A stretch of DNA of 64,000 bases from Enchytraeus crypticus (taxonomy: Eukaryota > Annelida > Clitellata > Enchytraeida > Enchytraeidae): the NCBI GenBank assembly GCA_905160935.1, contig CAJHZI010000705.1, forward strand, positions 1,159,501-1,223,500, written 5' to 3'. Shown in pieces: positions 53,801-64,000 of this stretch; the stretch's first letter is position 1; each line of letters begins with the position of its first letter. The notes under the pieces were generated by a model. The model worked only from the letters and a program-made list of their open reading frames with translations, had not been told where the DNA came from and did not search any database. Both the position numbers and the translations under genes were made by a program.

Positions 53801-54565
53801 GGAGCAGTAAAAGTTCGAGAAGCTAGTATCCCACAACATATTTAAGTGAGGGGCACTAACAGTCCATTTTGAGACAAAAAATTTGCTAACATTCATTTCT
53901 TTCCAAAACAAAACATGGAGCATCATTACAAAACAAAGAGTATCATTACATACGTCTAAAGCGCCATGTTCCAAAAATGGAATATTTACCTAAATCCGGA
54001 TAAGATCGACATAGTACCAAATTCAAAGAAGTAATGACTTATCATACGTAGTTGACAAGGTTTTCTATCATAAATTCATAATTAATTAATTTTAAACTGC
54101 AAGAAACTAATGTAAAAATATTTCAAAACTTTATTATTGGGATTTTTCGAAATATTTCACTAAAATTGTCTGCTATTGTGTGTGAACTGAAAAAAGCGTG
54201 AGTTAATATTTCAGTGTATTCTTTTGGCAACCTGTTACCACAAATTTAGACATTTTTAAGGTATTTACATATTTTTTAAAATTAAAATAAAAAATGTTCC
54301 AATATTGGAACATGGCCACGAATGATGACCACAAAGTTTCAGTCCATCGACTAAAAGGTTGATGCCATTACACAACTGACACATGTTTAATTACCATAAG
54401 GGTATTCTTAATCTTGGCAAATATATTTTTAAGTTGATTTCGCAGTTCATTCCTCAGTGCCTGCTCACGATGGTCAAGGAGAAAGAGTCGGGAATTAAAA
54501 TGCACTTCAGCGAGATCATATATCATTATTATTTATTATAGGCCTATTAATTATTATTTACCCGT

Positions 54566-54685
54566 ATGGTGTCCGGATACTGAAGAATGGACCAACCATA
54601 GACTGCACGTATCGTAAAAGGCGACAAAGAGTTAAGATCCAAATCAACGTCAGAAAGGGCACTCGGTTGGTGAGCGCCTACGTTC
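54566..54685 (+). repeat. SINE-like family C copy, 5' part (variant)
   Basis: 'gaagaatggaccaaccatag', 'actgcacgtatcgtaaaagg', then a variant body 'gatccaaatcaacgtcagaa', 'agggcactcggttggtgagc' shared with 57,303. Confidence 0.75.
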
Positions 54686-54935
54686 CAGAAATTAATGTGC
54701 CTAGCTAAACTGGGATTCAAGGGAAGAAGATGATTGATATTAAGTGTTTTGATTGACATTATTCGAATGATTAATCGATTAACTGACAGATTAATAAATT
54801 CTTTACCGGACTGTGTTATATTGATAACAATAATAAAAGGAGAGACGAACAACAACTCTGCACATTACACACATTTTCGTAATCCCTAGTTTTTAATAAA
54901 TATTCTTTCCCAAAGTCTACACTAGATGTTGCTGA

Positions 54936-55133
54936 TTATATTTAGGCTAAGGCCTTTCTGCTTCTCCCTGTAATCTGCTACAACTGCAGCAGCTGCTGCT
55001 AGCTATCCGTGGATGCGATACAGCGGTAGATCTTCTGGACTTAATCCAGTCAGTTCGTAGCGCTCGGACTCAAAGGACAGTTCAACTCATTCTTCCAGCC
55101 GCTCCGTGACTCTCGGATAACTTGATCATCATG
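54936..55133 (+). promoter_or_regulatory. Muscle-type promoter region of the myosin light chain gene
   Basis: TTATATTTAG (54,936-54,945) is an exact match to the MEF2 consensus. E-boxes CAACTG (54,981) and CAGCTG (54,990) follow. TCAGTT at 55,050 fits an initiator. AGTTC lies 27 bases after the initiator A (55,079-55,083), the spacing of a DPE. There is no TATA box. The 5' UTR would be about 79 nt. Function is inferred from motif order and from the gene downstream. Confidence 0.5.
55131..55133 (+). CDS. Myosin RLC exon 1: start codon only
   Basis: ATG directly followed by donor gtatga. The next exon begins CCG AAA GAA, giving M-P-K-E. A one-codon coding exon is plausible because the downstream exon is open, in frame and lacks its own start. 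Confidence 0.75.
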
Positions 55134-58100
55134 GTATGATTGATTTCACAAACTGTACTCAAACATTTTACTAAGTGTAGAATTTAGTACTAATGTATGT
55201 TAATGTTGTTGTGCTAGAAGGTCTGCAACACTGCATTGCATTTATTAGTAAGTTAAGAGCTTTCCAAGAATTGAAAAAAAATATTTTAGATTTTTTAAAT
55301 TAATAGCCAACTTTGTGTTACTGACATAGATAGAAAAAACGATTTAATTTTAGATTTAGAAAATAATAATATCTAAACGTGTAATAGCAAATACATGTAA
55401 TATATTCAATCGTAAATCAGGAAAGTGTGAAAATTTTAAATGTCAAATTTTCTTAAATTCTCTAGGGTTTTGCAAGAGTTTTCTTACCTATCGGTGGAAC
55501 AAAAAAGCCCTATTCCAAAGAGTGTAATTATCCTAAATTATTCCTGAGAAACAAATTTTTAAACTCTTGCACTGATATTTATCTATTAATTTAATTAAGA
55601 CATAGTTGCCTATAATGTACATCTCGCATCATATACAAGCATTATAAGCAGCGTCTCAGAAAAAGTACAACTGAAACAAAAATTAACTGAGAACGATTCA
55701 AAGACAATGACCAGCACTATACCCTCAAAAATATTTAATTAACAGCTTAGAACTTTCTTTTACGAATAAAGTAAATGTTAATCTGTAATTAAGAAGACGC
55801 GTGTTGAAGCTGATAGAGCGGTTTCCACCTAAGCCGTTGTTAGAATAATATATATTCTGTAACCAACTCATAATTTGATATGATTTTATATTTTATGATA
55901 TTATAATTTTGATGATACTATATGATTTTATATGATTGTATATGATCTTTATATGATATTATAATTTATATATGATATTGTATGATTTGATATAATTTTC
56001 TATAATTTGATATGATTTTTATAGAATTTTTTAATATATATGTATGATATGCAATCGAATGCCATATTATACCAGTATATTTCCACGACTATATTTTATT
56101 GATTACATTTTGCATATACTTGGATGTCATTGATTTATTCTGTAATTAAACAGCCGAAAGAAGAGAAGGAAAAGAAGGAGAAGAAGGAAAAGAAGGAAAA
56201 GAAGGAAAAAGAAGAGAAAAGTGAGAAAGCAGAGGAACCAGCGGAGGAAGTAAAGGAAACGAAGAAGTCTGAAGAGCCGAAGAAGAAAATTGGGAACGTG
56301 TTTGCCCTATTCAATCAATCGCAGATCCAGGAATTCAAAGAGGTTTGACTGTTTCTTGTTAGTATGCAAGCAAATTCAATACTAGCAATTTCGCCTTAGG
56401 TAGAACAAAATTCAATGTATCGCATACTAACGGTATATACTGATCTTTAGAATTGGTACTACTGGCAGTGGTTAAAGTTGGAATTGAGAGCTAGGGGCAA
56501 GGTATTAATCTTCGTCAGTAGTTATTAAATAGTTATTAATGATACTGATCTTAAATGTATAATTATGCCTACATATTATCATTAATTTTATTTATTTTGA
56601 ATTTATCTATTTCATTTCTTTAATTTCTACTTTATATTTTCGTTTTAAGTTCACCATGGTTCACATTTAAATTGTGCTCACTTATTGCATTTACTTGTTT
56701 GTTTGCATTGCTTGTGAACTGTACAGGGTGGAATGACCCTTTTTGGTGATCTAAATAAATAAGTAAATAAATAAATAAGGTCAGAATATTTCGGACCCCC
56801 TGTAATTATCAAGTCCCCTAGGATTTTATATGGGACCCTAGCAGGATAAAGCACCTCAAAAGAGAGAGATAGTGGAACGCAGGCAACCTGATTCCTCCCA
56901 CGTTAACCACTGGCTACCAGTATTATTCAGCACTACTATTTACTTCATTTTTCATACTTTTTTAACACGGTGCTTCCATTTAATCTGAACTTTCAAGTAA
57001 AATCTAATTTGCTATTTAAAAAGAGACAGGTGGCCAGTGGTCGTCTACGAATGTATATTACATGAGAAAACGTCATGTAGGCCTATCATTATTTACAAAT
57101 TTATTTAAAAAGTTACTAGTAATGCATAATTATTTTCACTATTTTTCTATACTATTTTATAATTTCAAAGAAACCTGCGACTACAATAGGCAAATCTTCT
57201 GAGGTAGATTCTCAAGATTTATTATTACATTTGCACATGTAATGAAATACAGAGTATATATGAGATCGGCATTTAATTAGCGGTATTATTTCACCAATTT
57301 TACCCTTGTTGTGTTCGGGTTGCTATAGAATAGATCAGCAGAAAACTGCACGTGCCGTAAAGGTGAAAACGCATTAAGATCCAAACAAGCTTCAGAAAGG
57401 GCATTCGGTTAGTGAGAGCTATAAGGCTGTAGAAATTGCTACACAATTTTCTAAAACAAATGGAAAAGTGAAGTTCTATTCATATCCTGACGCTAGCCAA
57501 AGAGGGATTCAAGATAAGATGTTGATGATGATTGTTTCTCCAAATAACACTAATTTGTTTTTAATCATACCAATATAAAGCTGCATAAGATATAGAAAAA
57601 CAATTGATTTTATACTGAATTTCTAAATCGTAGATATATGGAACACAGGTTGTTTGATCAGATACAATACATAAAGTTTATTGTGAATTTCAATTAATTT
57701 AATAAAATAAACTTCTATTATTTTCAGGCTTTTGGAATGATTGACAATGATCAAGATGGAATCATAGGAGAATCAGATTTGGCTTCAATTTATCAATCAA
57801 TTGGTTCGAATTTTTTTTTAAAACTTCAATGCTTTGTTCCTTTAATCTGGATGTTCTAACTATGCAGTTTCTTTTAGGCTGTCCGTCCGAAAATAAGAAA
57901 ATTTACAGGCTTATGCGCTTTCTCAGTGTGCTTGTTCTTGATAAATGCTGATTTTATTCATTTCCTTTATTACTAGCATTCACAACTAACGACACCTGTA
58001 GTAAGGGTAGGTATATTATTCAGAGTCGATCCAGAACATTCAGTGTATTCTATTGTATGTTTCGCTTGCATTGCATTACATTGCATTGCACTGCATTGTA

Positions 58101-61100
58101 TTGCATTACATTGCATTGCACTGCATTGTATTGCATTACATTGCATTGCACTGCATTGTATTGCATTACATTGCATTGCACTGCATTGTATTGCACTGCA
58201 GTGCATTACATTGCATTGCACTGCATTGTATTGCATTACATTGCATTGCACTGCATTGTATTGCATTACATTGCATTGCACTGCATTGTATTGCATTACA
58301 TTGCATTGCACTGCATTGTATTGCATTACATTGCATTGCACTGCATTGTATTGCATTACATTGCATTGCACTGCATTGTATTGCATTACATTGCATTGCA
58401 CTGCATTGCATTGCCTTGCATTACTTTTCAATGCAACGCGATGCAAAAAGATAGTAGCTTATATGGTCTGGGATAGGAACATATCGGTTAGTCGCTCCAC
58501 TGTTGATCTGTAGGCGCAAGGTTCAAAATTCGAATGCAGCAGTGCTCGTTGCATAACTTGAGAGCTCTAGAGAATGGAAACTAATGATAGATTTGGTAGC
58601 GAAATAAACATTTAATTACATTGTATTACAGGAAATTCAATCAATCAATCAATAAGTCTATTTACAGAAACGCTGCTCTGCGATAAATGCCACATTAAAC
58701 ACTTGCGCTGAATGGACAGTTCAGATCAAATAGCCGGGTGATATAATACCAAAACCCGTGTAGCGACTAGAACTCTGCATGTCTGGAGTGTGAGTAACCA
58801 ATTGATCTAAAATACAGAAATCACCTCCACCTGTCTACATGTCTCTGCACTGTTATATCTGCGTCAGTCGCCTCTTACGAACACCAACAGTTGTCGATAG
58901 GTTTATTTCTCAAGTTTCTCGAGCCTACTCGGGCAATTTACCTTATTTTACGCGTGAACAGGTCGCGAGGCCGACCCTAAGGTGATTAAGGAGATGTTGG
59001 CAGAGTGCCCGGACAAACTCACCTTCACTCATTTCCTAACTCTGTTTGGAGAGAAGCTACATGGTAGGCGTTGATGTACCTTTTAGACTTTCAATCAGTA
59101 TGCACTTAGTATAGAGTAATGCGTTGATGACGACTCGTAGGCGCTTGATGATGAAGAGATGCTCATCAAGTCCAAGGCTCAAGAAACTGATTTGAAATGA
59201 GTACGAGTATTAGAACTAGCGTTACATACTAGGCATCAACTTAAAATTGTGATTGAGAAACTTCACAATTCTTATTTTCCTCTTCGAGCAGTACACTACT
59301 CAATAAGACCATCGTGAGTAGGTCTTTAAAGACATTTGACAATTTTGCTTTAATAAGTAGCTTGAAGCTAGTAGAATATGGTATTGATATGAAACATTTT
59401 AATTTTATGAATAGCTGGGCTTTTATCCTGGACTCTCTCGTCACTGACATCGCTTTCGAGTGAGTAAACTGACGTTAACCTTAGCTTTACCAGCTCTTGC
59501 ATTCCAAACTTGTCGGCTCAAAACGTATTAAGTCTATTTCATTCGAAGCTTTCGAACTAAGTTATAAACAGAGTCAGTCGAATTGCTATGTGTAGTTCTC
59601 AGAAGAACTTCATTGATCAGGCCTAAACTTCTTGTTATCTAGAATTTTAGTGCTACTTTTTAAGTCGCTAACGATAATTATGAATATTTTTTTGCTCCTT
59701 ATGTACTTGTTTGAGTCATCCGCCCTATTAAAGCCCTATTAAGTTAATTTAGAATTCAAAACTATGGTTCGGATGTGCAACAAAAAAATTGTTTCAGTTT
59801 TACACATTTTTCTTCGTATTACAATTTTAATTCACTTTTAATCTAGTTACTCCTTTCTTTGCCCGTAGGCACCGACAGCGAGACGGCGCTCAGGGACGCC
59901 TTCAAGCTGTTCGATGAGGATGGATCTGGAAAACTGCACGAGGAATAGTGAGTGCAGCTAACAGTACTCAGTAGTAGTACCTAATAGTACTTATTTGTAC
60001 TTACTAGTAATTACTAGTAAGCCTACTTACTAGTACTTACTGGTACTTGATAGTACTTAAAAGTACTTTTTTACTTACAAGTATATACATGTACTAGTAC
60101 TTACTATTCAGAATGTCGGAAACTGACGTTAACATTAGCTTTACCAGCGGTTTTATTACTTACTAACTGTAACTTACTTACTATTACTTAATTACTATTG
60201 CTTATTTACTGTTACTTACTTACAATTACTTGCTTAATATTTAGAAATAGGAGATCTAAGATAACTTACTCTTCATCATTTTATATTAACAAATCGAGAA
60301 ATTAATCCAATAGCCTTAGTGAAGCCGAGCGCTGCATTGAATTGCACTCAATTTCAATCAACTGAATGTCTCAATAGCTCAGTGAACAAGAGCGCTAGTT
60401 CACTTCATGAAATTTTAAATGGCTGCACCTGAGTTCCTGGGATTAAATCCCGGTAGACCTAATCTGAAAATGAAATCTTGGATATCCACAGGACTGGTAA
60501 ACTGGACTTAAAAATTGCGTAATGGTTAAACATGGTGTATTAAAACTGATCGGTATCATCATAAAGGATCATTAAACAATAATGTACAGTATTTAATTGT
60601 GCTTTGGAACTTTTAATTGCGTTATATGAAATATTTTGAAATACTCCATTTATTGTGCAGGAATATATTTGCTGAAAACATTCCGCTACATTTTACTATA
60701 GCCTCTTTGATAGACATACAGTTTTGAGTAGTTTAATAATTACTCGGGTACAACTCAGAGAATATGAAACTTTAAGATTTGATGACTAATCTTGGATGTT
60801 TTGTGCAGCGTTAAAGACTTACTACAAAACGTCGGAGATACTTATACTAAAGACGAGGTATTCCTTTCAATCCGTTACTACTTTAGGGCTTAAGATTTAA
60901 ACTACTGCCCATTTGAGGCAGCCAGTACATGTACAACTCTGACTCATCATGGTGGTCGATGTGCTGTGAGCATTTCTTTCATAACCATAGAATTAAATTT
61001 AGAGCTTTTCTAATTGGCTAGAACATAATACATTTACACTTATAGACATATTTCATGAACCATCCATTAAATCGTTCTATAAACCCCAGTCGATCGAGAG

Positions 61101-62412
61101 CTGCCGAAGTCAAGTGGCACCGGTGTCAGGCTGTAAATCCTGACATTCTAGGGTCGAATGCCGCTCGCGTCACTTTTTAGGTTTAGCGCTAGGTTTAGGG
61201 TTTGGGTTAGGGTTCCGACGGTCTACCGCTCCGGACATGTGCTAATTCTTAACAGTCCACTACAGTATATACAGGCTACAGTCGCTTTCCCTACAAGAAA
61301 TTGATGGTCAAAAGCTTAATAAGTCTATTAAAATCACGATTGCGTTGTGAAGTTTGTTAATTAAGCAGTGAATAGACTCTGTTTTTATTTATCTAGATTA
61401 CCTTTAACACGAGGGTATAGATTTAAAATTATATAAAAATTTGTATTTTTAAAAGTAAAGCGACAGTGTGGCTTGATTAACCGTAGCCTTTACGATATAG
61501 CAAAATAAAAAATTAATATTTATTTATTTATATTATTTTTAGTTTTATTTATTAGTCGATAAAATAGTTCCTGTTGTATCCGTGACGCTGAAGAATAGAC
61601 GAACCGTAAACTGCACGCTTTACAGCAAGTTACTAAGCAAAAGCTGAGGAGGACAACGGGAAATCATCTCGGAAGCAATATTATTTACAAGCTGTAGGCT
61701 ATATTAAGGTGTGGATAAGGCATAGCCTTTTGTGGAGGAATTAACTCGTTGAACGAGTTAGGGCTCTTTATGGAACGTGAAAATCAGTAGGCCCTATGTA
61801 AGTATGAATATTTACCATGGACCTGCCACTTGGTGGAACACAAGATAGATAGATAGATATAGAGAGAGAGAGACAGAGAGAGATAGAGTAGCTCCTAATG
61901 CAAGTTTAAGCACACTATGACTGTAAGTTACATCATGGACGTCTTGATAGTTATCAGATGCTATATATAAAGGTGTCCATGGTTACATGTACCACGGATC
62001 TGTCATTTAGTAGTGTGAGATATATTCTATTGCTCAATTTAGCACAGTGTATATATCATATTGTATCACACTGTATCACGTTGTGTCACATTGTATCACA
62101 TTGTGTCACATTTTATCACGTTGTATAACATTTTATCACACTGTATCGCACTGTATCACATTGTATCACATGGTGACACATTGCAGGACACTGTATGTAT
62201 CACACTGTATCGCACTGTGTCACATTGTATCACATTATATCACATTATATCACATTTTATAGCATTGTATCACACTGTAGAACATTTTATCACATTGTGT
62301 CACATTGAATTTTCAGATAAAGCAAGTTTGGAAGGAAGCTCCAATCGAGGGAGGAATGTTGGACTACTTGAAATTCGTCGCCATTATCAAGCGAGGAAAG
62401 GACGATGAGTAA
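55131..62412 (+). CDS. Muscle myosin regulatory light chain (EF-hand), 7 coding exons
   Basis: Exons 55131-55133, 56154-56342, 57728-57803, 58962-59063, 59869-59947, 60809-60857 and 62317-62412 join in frame with GT-AG borders into 197 residues. A Lys/Glu-rich extension (2-46) precedes 'NVFALFNQSQIQEFKEAFGM', the regulatory light chain hallmark. The first EF-hand loop is at 70-81 (D70, D72, D74, D81) and should bind a divalent cation. The third loop (139-150) ends in Tyr instead of Glu, so cation binding is doubtful. The C-terminus 'APIEGGMLDYLKF' is typical of the family. The protein would wrap the myosin heavy-chain neck and tune contraction. The usual Thr-Ser phosphorylation pair before NVF is replaced by Ile47-Gly48. 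Conservation is highest from residue 49 on. Confidence 0.93.
55880..56045. repeat. ATATGATTTT-type simple repeat in myosin RLC intron 1
   Basis: Irregular tandem 'tatatgattttatatgatat' units. Confidence 0.85.
56154..56342 (+). CDS. Myosin RLC exon 2 (Lys/Glu extension, helix A)
   Basis: Acceptor aattaaacag. It encodes 63 residues ending QIQEFKE, then donor gtttga. It is rich in AAG/GAA codons. Phase 0 at both ends. Confidence 0.93.
56343..57727. other. Myosin RLC intron 2
   Basis: Contains AAAT repeats near 56,752-56,778 and a family C 5' part at 57,303-57,425 ('gaatagatcagcagaaaact', 'gcacgtgccgtaaagg', 'cagaaagggcattcggttag'). No other gene. Confidence 0.75.
57728..57803 (+). CDS. Myosin RLC exon 3 (EF-hand 1)
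   Basis: Acceptor ttattttcag; AFGMIDNDQDGIIGESDLAS then IYQSI and a split Gly; donor gttcga. Phase 1 at the end. Confidence 0.92.
58060..58430. repeat. 30-bp minisatellite (TTGCATTACATTGCATTGCA...) in myosin RLC intron 3
   Basis: About 12 nearly identical 30-bp units with sub-unit 'ttgcattgcactgcattgta'. One unit is altered near 58,195-58,210. The period is divisible by three, so long frames stay open on both strands, but they encode only repeats. Confidence 0.96.
58431..58961. other. Rest of myosin RLC intron 3
   Basis: (AATC)n near 58,635-58,655 and a reversed scrap of family C ('cagtcgcctcttacg') near 58,867. No coding content. Confidence 0.55.
58962..59063 (+). CDS. Myosin RLC exon 4
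   Basis: Acceptor gcgtgaacag. Residues READPKVIKEMLAECPDKLT and FTHFLTLFGEKLH; donor gtaggc. Phase 1 at both ends. Confidence 0.92.
59414..59495 (+). repeat. SINE-like family B tail in intron 4
   Basis: 'tcgtcactgacatcgctttc', 'gagtgagtaaactgacgtta', 'accttagctttaccagct'. The head is lost. Confidence 0.75.
59869..59947 (+). CDS. Myosin RLC exon 5 (EF-hand 3)
   Basis: Acceptor tttgcccgtag. TDSETALRDAFKLFDEDGSG then KLHEE and a split Tyr; donor gtgagt (consensus). Confidence 0.93.
59960..60110. repeat. CTTACTAGTA-type simple repeat in intron 5
   Basis: Variants of 'acttactagta' recur. A family B tail ('ggaaactgacgttaacatta') follows at 60,114-60,149, and 'cttacttacta' units continue to 60,235. 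Confidence 0.85.
60364..60588 (+). repeat. SINE-like family A copy in intron 5
   Basis: 'gaatgtctcaatagctcagtg' (box-A-like), 'cttcatgaaattttaaatgg', box-B-like 'gggattaaatccc', 'taatctgaaaatgaaatctt' and 'gcgtaatggttaaacatggt'. It is the most divergent copy. Confidence 0.75.
60809..60857 (+). CDS. Myosin RLC exon 6
   Basis: Acceptor ttttgtgcag. Completes Tyr150, then VKDLLQNVGDTYTKDE; donor gtattc. Phase 0 at the end. Confidence 0.92.
61570..61890 (+). repeat. SINE-like family C copy in intron 6
   Basis: Full length: 'gaagaatagacgaaccgtaa', 'gctgaggaggacaacgggaa', 'gctgtaggctatattaagg', 'ggaattaactcgttgaacga' and 'ccatggacctgccacttggt', then a GATA/GAGA tail. Confidence 0.85.
62047..62308. 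repeat. CACATTGTAT-type minisatellite next to the exon 7 acceptor
   Basis: About 25 ten-base units (cacattgtat / cacactgtat / cacattttat). The array ends only some 8 bases before the splice acceptor of the last myosin RLC exon. Confidence 0.92.
62317..62412 (+). CDS. Myosin RLC exon 7 and stop
   Basis: Acceptor gaattttcag. IKQVWKEAPIEGGMLDYLKF then VAIIKRGKDDE and TAA. Confidence 0.93.
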   Translation: MKQVWKEAPIEGGMLDYLKFVAIIKRGKDDE

Positions 62413-62660
62413 ACAAGACTGCAAACAGTTTAGCAGACATAACTGCAGACAGTGTAGCAGACATTATTACAAATATATAGTACACATCACTGCAGACAGT
62501 ATTGCAGACTATTTAGTGAAATTTTATTCGCTAACATGCTTCTAAATTCAATTTAAACTGATTTTCTTCGATGATAAGAAAATGGACCTAAACTGACGTT
62601 TATTTTAAAATCGGATCTTGGATCGAGTAAACTTTTCAGTTGAATTGACAAGATTTCTGG

Positions 62661-62666
62661 AATAAA
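62661..62666 (+). terminator. Poly(A) signal of the myosin RLC gene
   Basis: The AATAAA hexamer about 250 bases after the stop; it is the most plausible signal downstream of exon 7. Confidence 0.5.
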
Positions 62667-62889
62667 TTTGCTGAAAGAATCCCTAAAATACTAGTAGGCT
62701 TATTGATGAAATTGTTGTGAACAAAGTTTGCATCTAATTAGTAGATAATATTAAAGTAGTGGTAGTTAGGTACTTGTTAAATGGGTCTTAACAATCACCC
62801 TGTGCTTTCTGACCCAGTGCGCAGTTTGTTATGTTTACTAGGTTACTTATACCATATATCACTAGCCGATACAGTAACTGTTGTCATCA

Positions 62890-63081
62890 TGCTTTACTCT
62901 CTCTCTCACTTTCACTCTCCATCTCTCTGTCTCTCTTTCTATCTCTCTCTCTCTCTCTCTTTCTCGCTCTCTCTCTTTTCTTTCTCTCCCCCCCTCTCTC
63001 TCTCTCTCTCTCTCTCTTTCCCTCTTTCTATCTCTCTCTCTCTCTCTATCTTTCTCGCTCTCTCTCTCTATTTTCTCTCTC

Positions 63082-63128
<47 letters not shown>

Positions 63129-63140
63129 ATCTCTCTCTCA
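62890..63140. repeat. (CT)n microsatellite
   Basis: A long CT-rich tract with TTTC and CCCC interruptions. Long frames through it are artefacts. Confidence 0.95.
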
Positions 63141-64000
63141 GAAAGATCGTTGCAATGCTTTCTCTGTATGAGAAGTAGATTAAACATTGCATTGTGCGCT
63201 CTTTCATCAGTTTTATAAAACTATTCCTCAAATCACAAATTCCAATATGAAGCTTAGATGAATTTTTACATTGATTTTATAACGAATTGATTAAAATTAC
63301 ACCGTTTTTCCATCCGTATATTTCAACCCTTGCAGACTATCACAGTTCAATAATTATTCAATACCATGCAGGAAACTTAAACTCCTATTCCTAACCCGAA
63401 TGCGAGCAAAGTCAATGAACTTCACAAGCGGAAAACTTTTTACCTTCCACCTCTTTATTTGTTTAGCATGTCATAATAGAGAGTAAGTACAGAAAACTTT
63501 ACTAGAAACTAAACAAATAATAAAGACGAAGAGGGTTACCATAAAAGAGCCTAAGCTCTGTGAGGTAATGCAGTCAATGGCCGCTACTAACCATAACAAA
63601 ATATATTAATTACTGCCCATAAATATAAAAGGAAATAATAAAAATTTAGAAAACATAGTTAAGTATAGTTAAAGCAAAATATAGTATATTTCAAAAAACA
63701 AAAATCAAAGGTGTCGCATAAATTGTTCCATAGTTTAGTTCACGTACATTCAAGCTCTTCAGTAGTGTCAAGCTGTTAGTACGTGAAAGGGAATTAATTA
63801 CTTAACTGCAGGCAGTTTATACCACCTCAACTCATTTGCTAATTTGTATACTGAAGAGGAAGTGAGATCCAAAACAGTGCCGTTTGTTTGCAGAGACAGA
63901 CAATTGTGGATGATCTGTCATTTTTGCGATATTGTAGATACATATATAATACATGTAGGCCTAGGTATTATACTAAATTACTCCCATGGGAACCTCCCAA
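63141..64000. other. No gene seen
   Basis: AT-rich sequence to the end of the window with no recognisable coding or repeat feature. Confidence 0.5.

Larger units (their letters stand above)
52186..54327 (-). mobile_element. Decayed piggyBac-like DNA transposon
   Basis: The left end CCCATTCGTGGTCA follows a TTAA (52,182-52,185), the piggyBac target. The right end TGGCCACGAATG (54,313-54,324) is a diverged inverted match that has lost its TTAA. Subterminal inverted copies of 'ttggaacatggcgcttt' lie at 52,325-52,341 and 53,958-53,974. The palindrome 'ttccaatattggaa' lies near the right end and a partial copy near the left end. The transposase between them is broken. Confidence 0.82.

Noticed and set aside
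58043..58513. Long open frames on both strands across the 30-bp repeat
   Set aside because: They encode only repeat peptides (Ile-Ala-Leu-His-Cys types) and lie inside a well-supported intron of the myosin light chain gene.
62781..63218. Ser/Leu-rich frames of 96-145 codons
   Set aside because: They are translations of a CT microsatellite with no conserved or membrane-protein pattern beyond composition.

Overview
This window is nuclear DNA from an animal. It is AT-rich and intron-rich, dense in microsatellites, minisatellites, SINE-like repeats and decayed transposons, and all real genes are split by GT-AG introns. The species cannot be named from the sequence. The muscle myosin light chain and the full-length ANKRD50 orthologue point to a bilaterian, probably a marine invertebrate (weak inference).

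Two host genes can be built exon by exon. (1) Positions 22,156-32,886, minus strand: an ANKRD50 orthologue with eight coding exons that join in frame into 1433 residues. It has an N-terminal NACHT-like P-loop domain, about 16 ankyrin repeats and a C-terminal ETPL tail. (2) Positions 55,131-62,412, plus strand: a muscle-type myosin regulatory light chain with seven coding exons and 197 residues. Its first coding exon holds only the ATG. A MEF2-like site, two E-boxes and an Inr/DPE-like pair lie just upstream.

Most of the rest is mobile DNA. Positions 1-22,000 carry no recognisable host gene. They hold copies of at least four SINE-like families (called A, B, C and a 5S-rRNA-derived family here), LINE tails, several minisatellites, and a hAT-like element with an 8-bp target duplication and a LINE reverse-transcriptase fragment inside it (13,502-15,103). 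Positions 35,060-45,874 are a transposon cluster: a 5'-truncated CR1/L2-like LINE end, then a very young LTR retrotransposon (35,641-44,697), then an internally deleted pogo-like element (44,721-45,874). Positions 52,186-54,327 are a decayed piggyBac element.

The most unusual object is the LTR element. It has about 2.1-kb near-identical LTRs, a PBS and a polypurine tract, and one intact 1179-codon Gag-protease ORF. No reverse transcriptase, RNase H or integrase is visible. The ORF's first ATG lies inside the 5' LTR and the frame runs straight through the primer-binding site. The next most notable are a 70-bp tandem repeat made of the splice acceptor plus the first 50 bases of an ANKRD50 exon, a perfect 31-bp palindrome inside the piggyBac pseudogene, and the replacement of the usual phosphorylatable residues in the myosin light chain by Ile-Gly.
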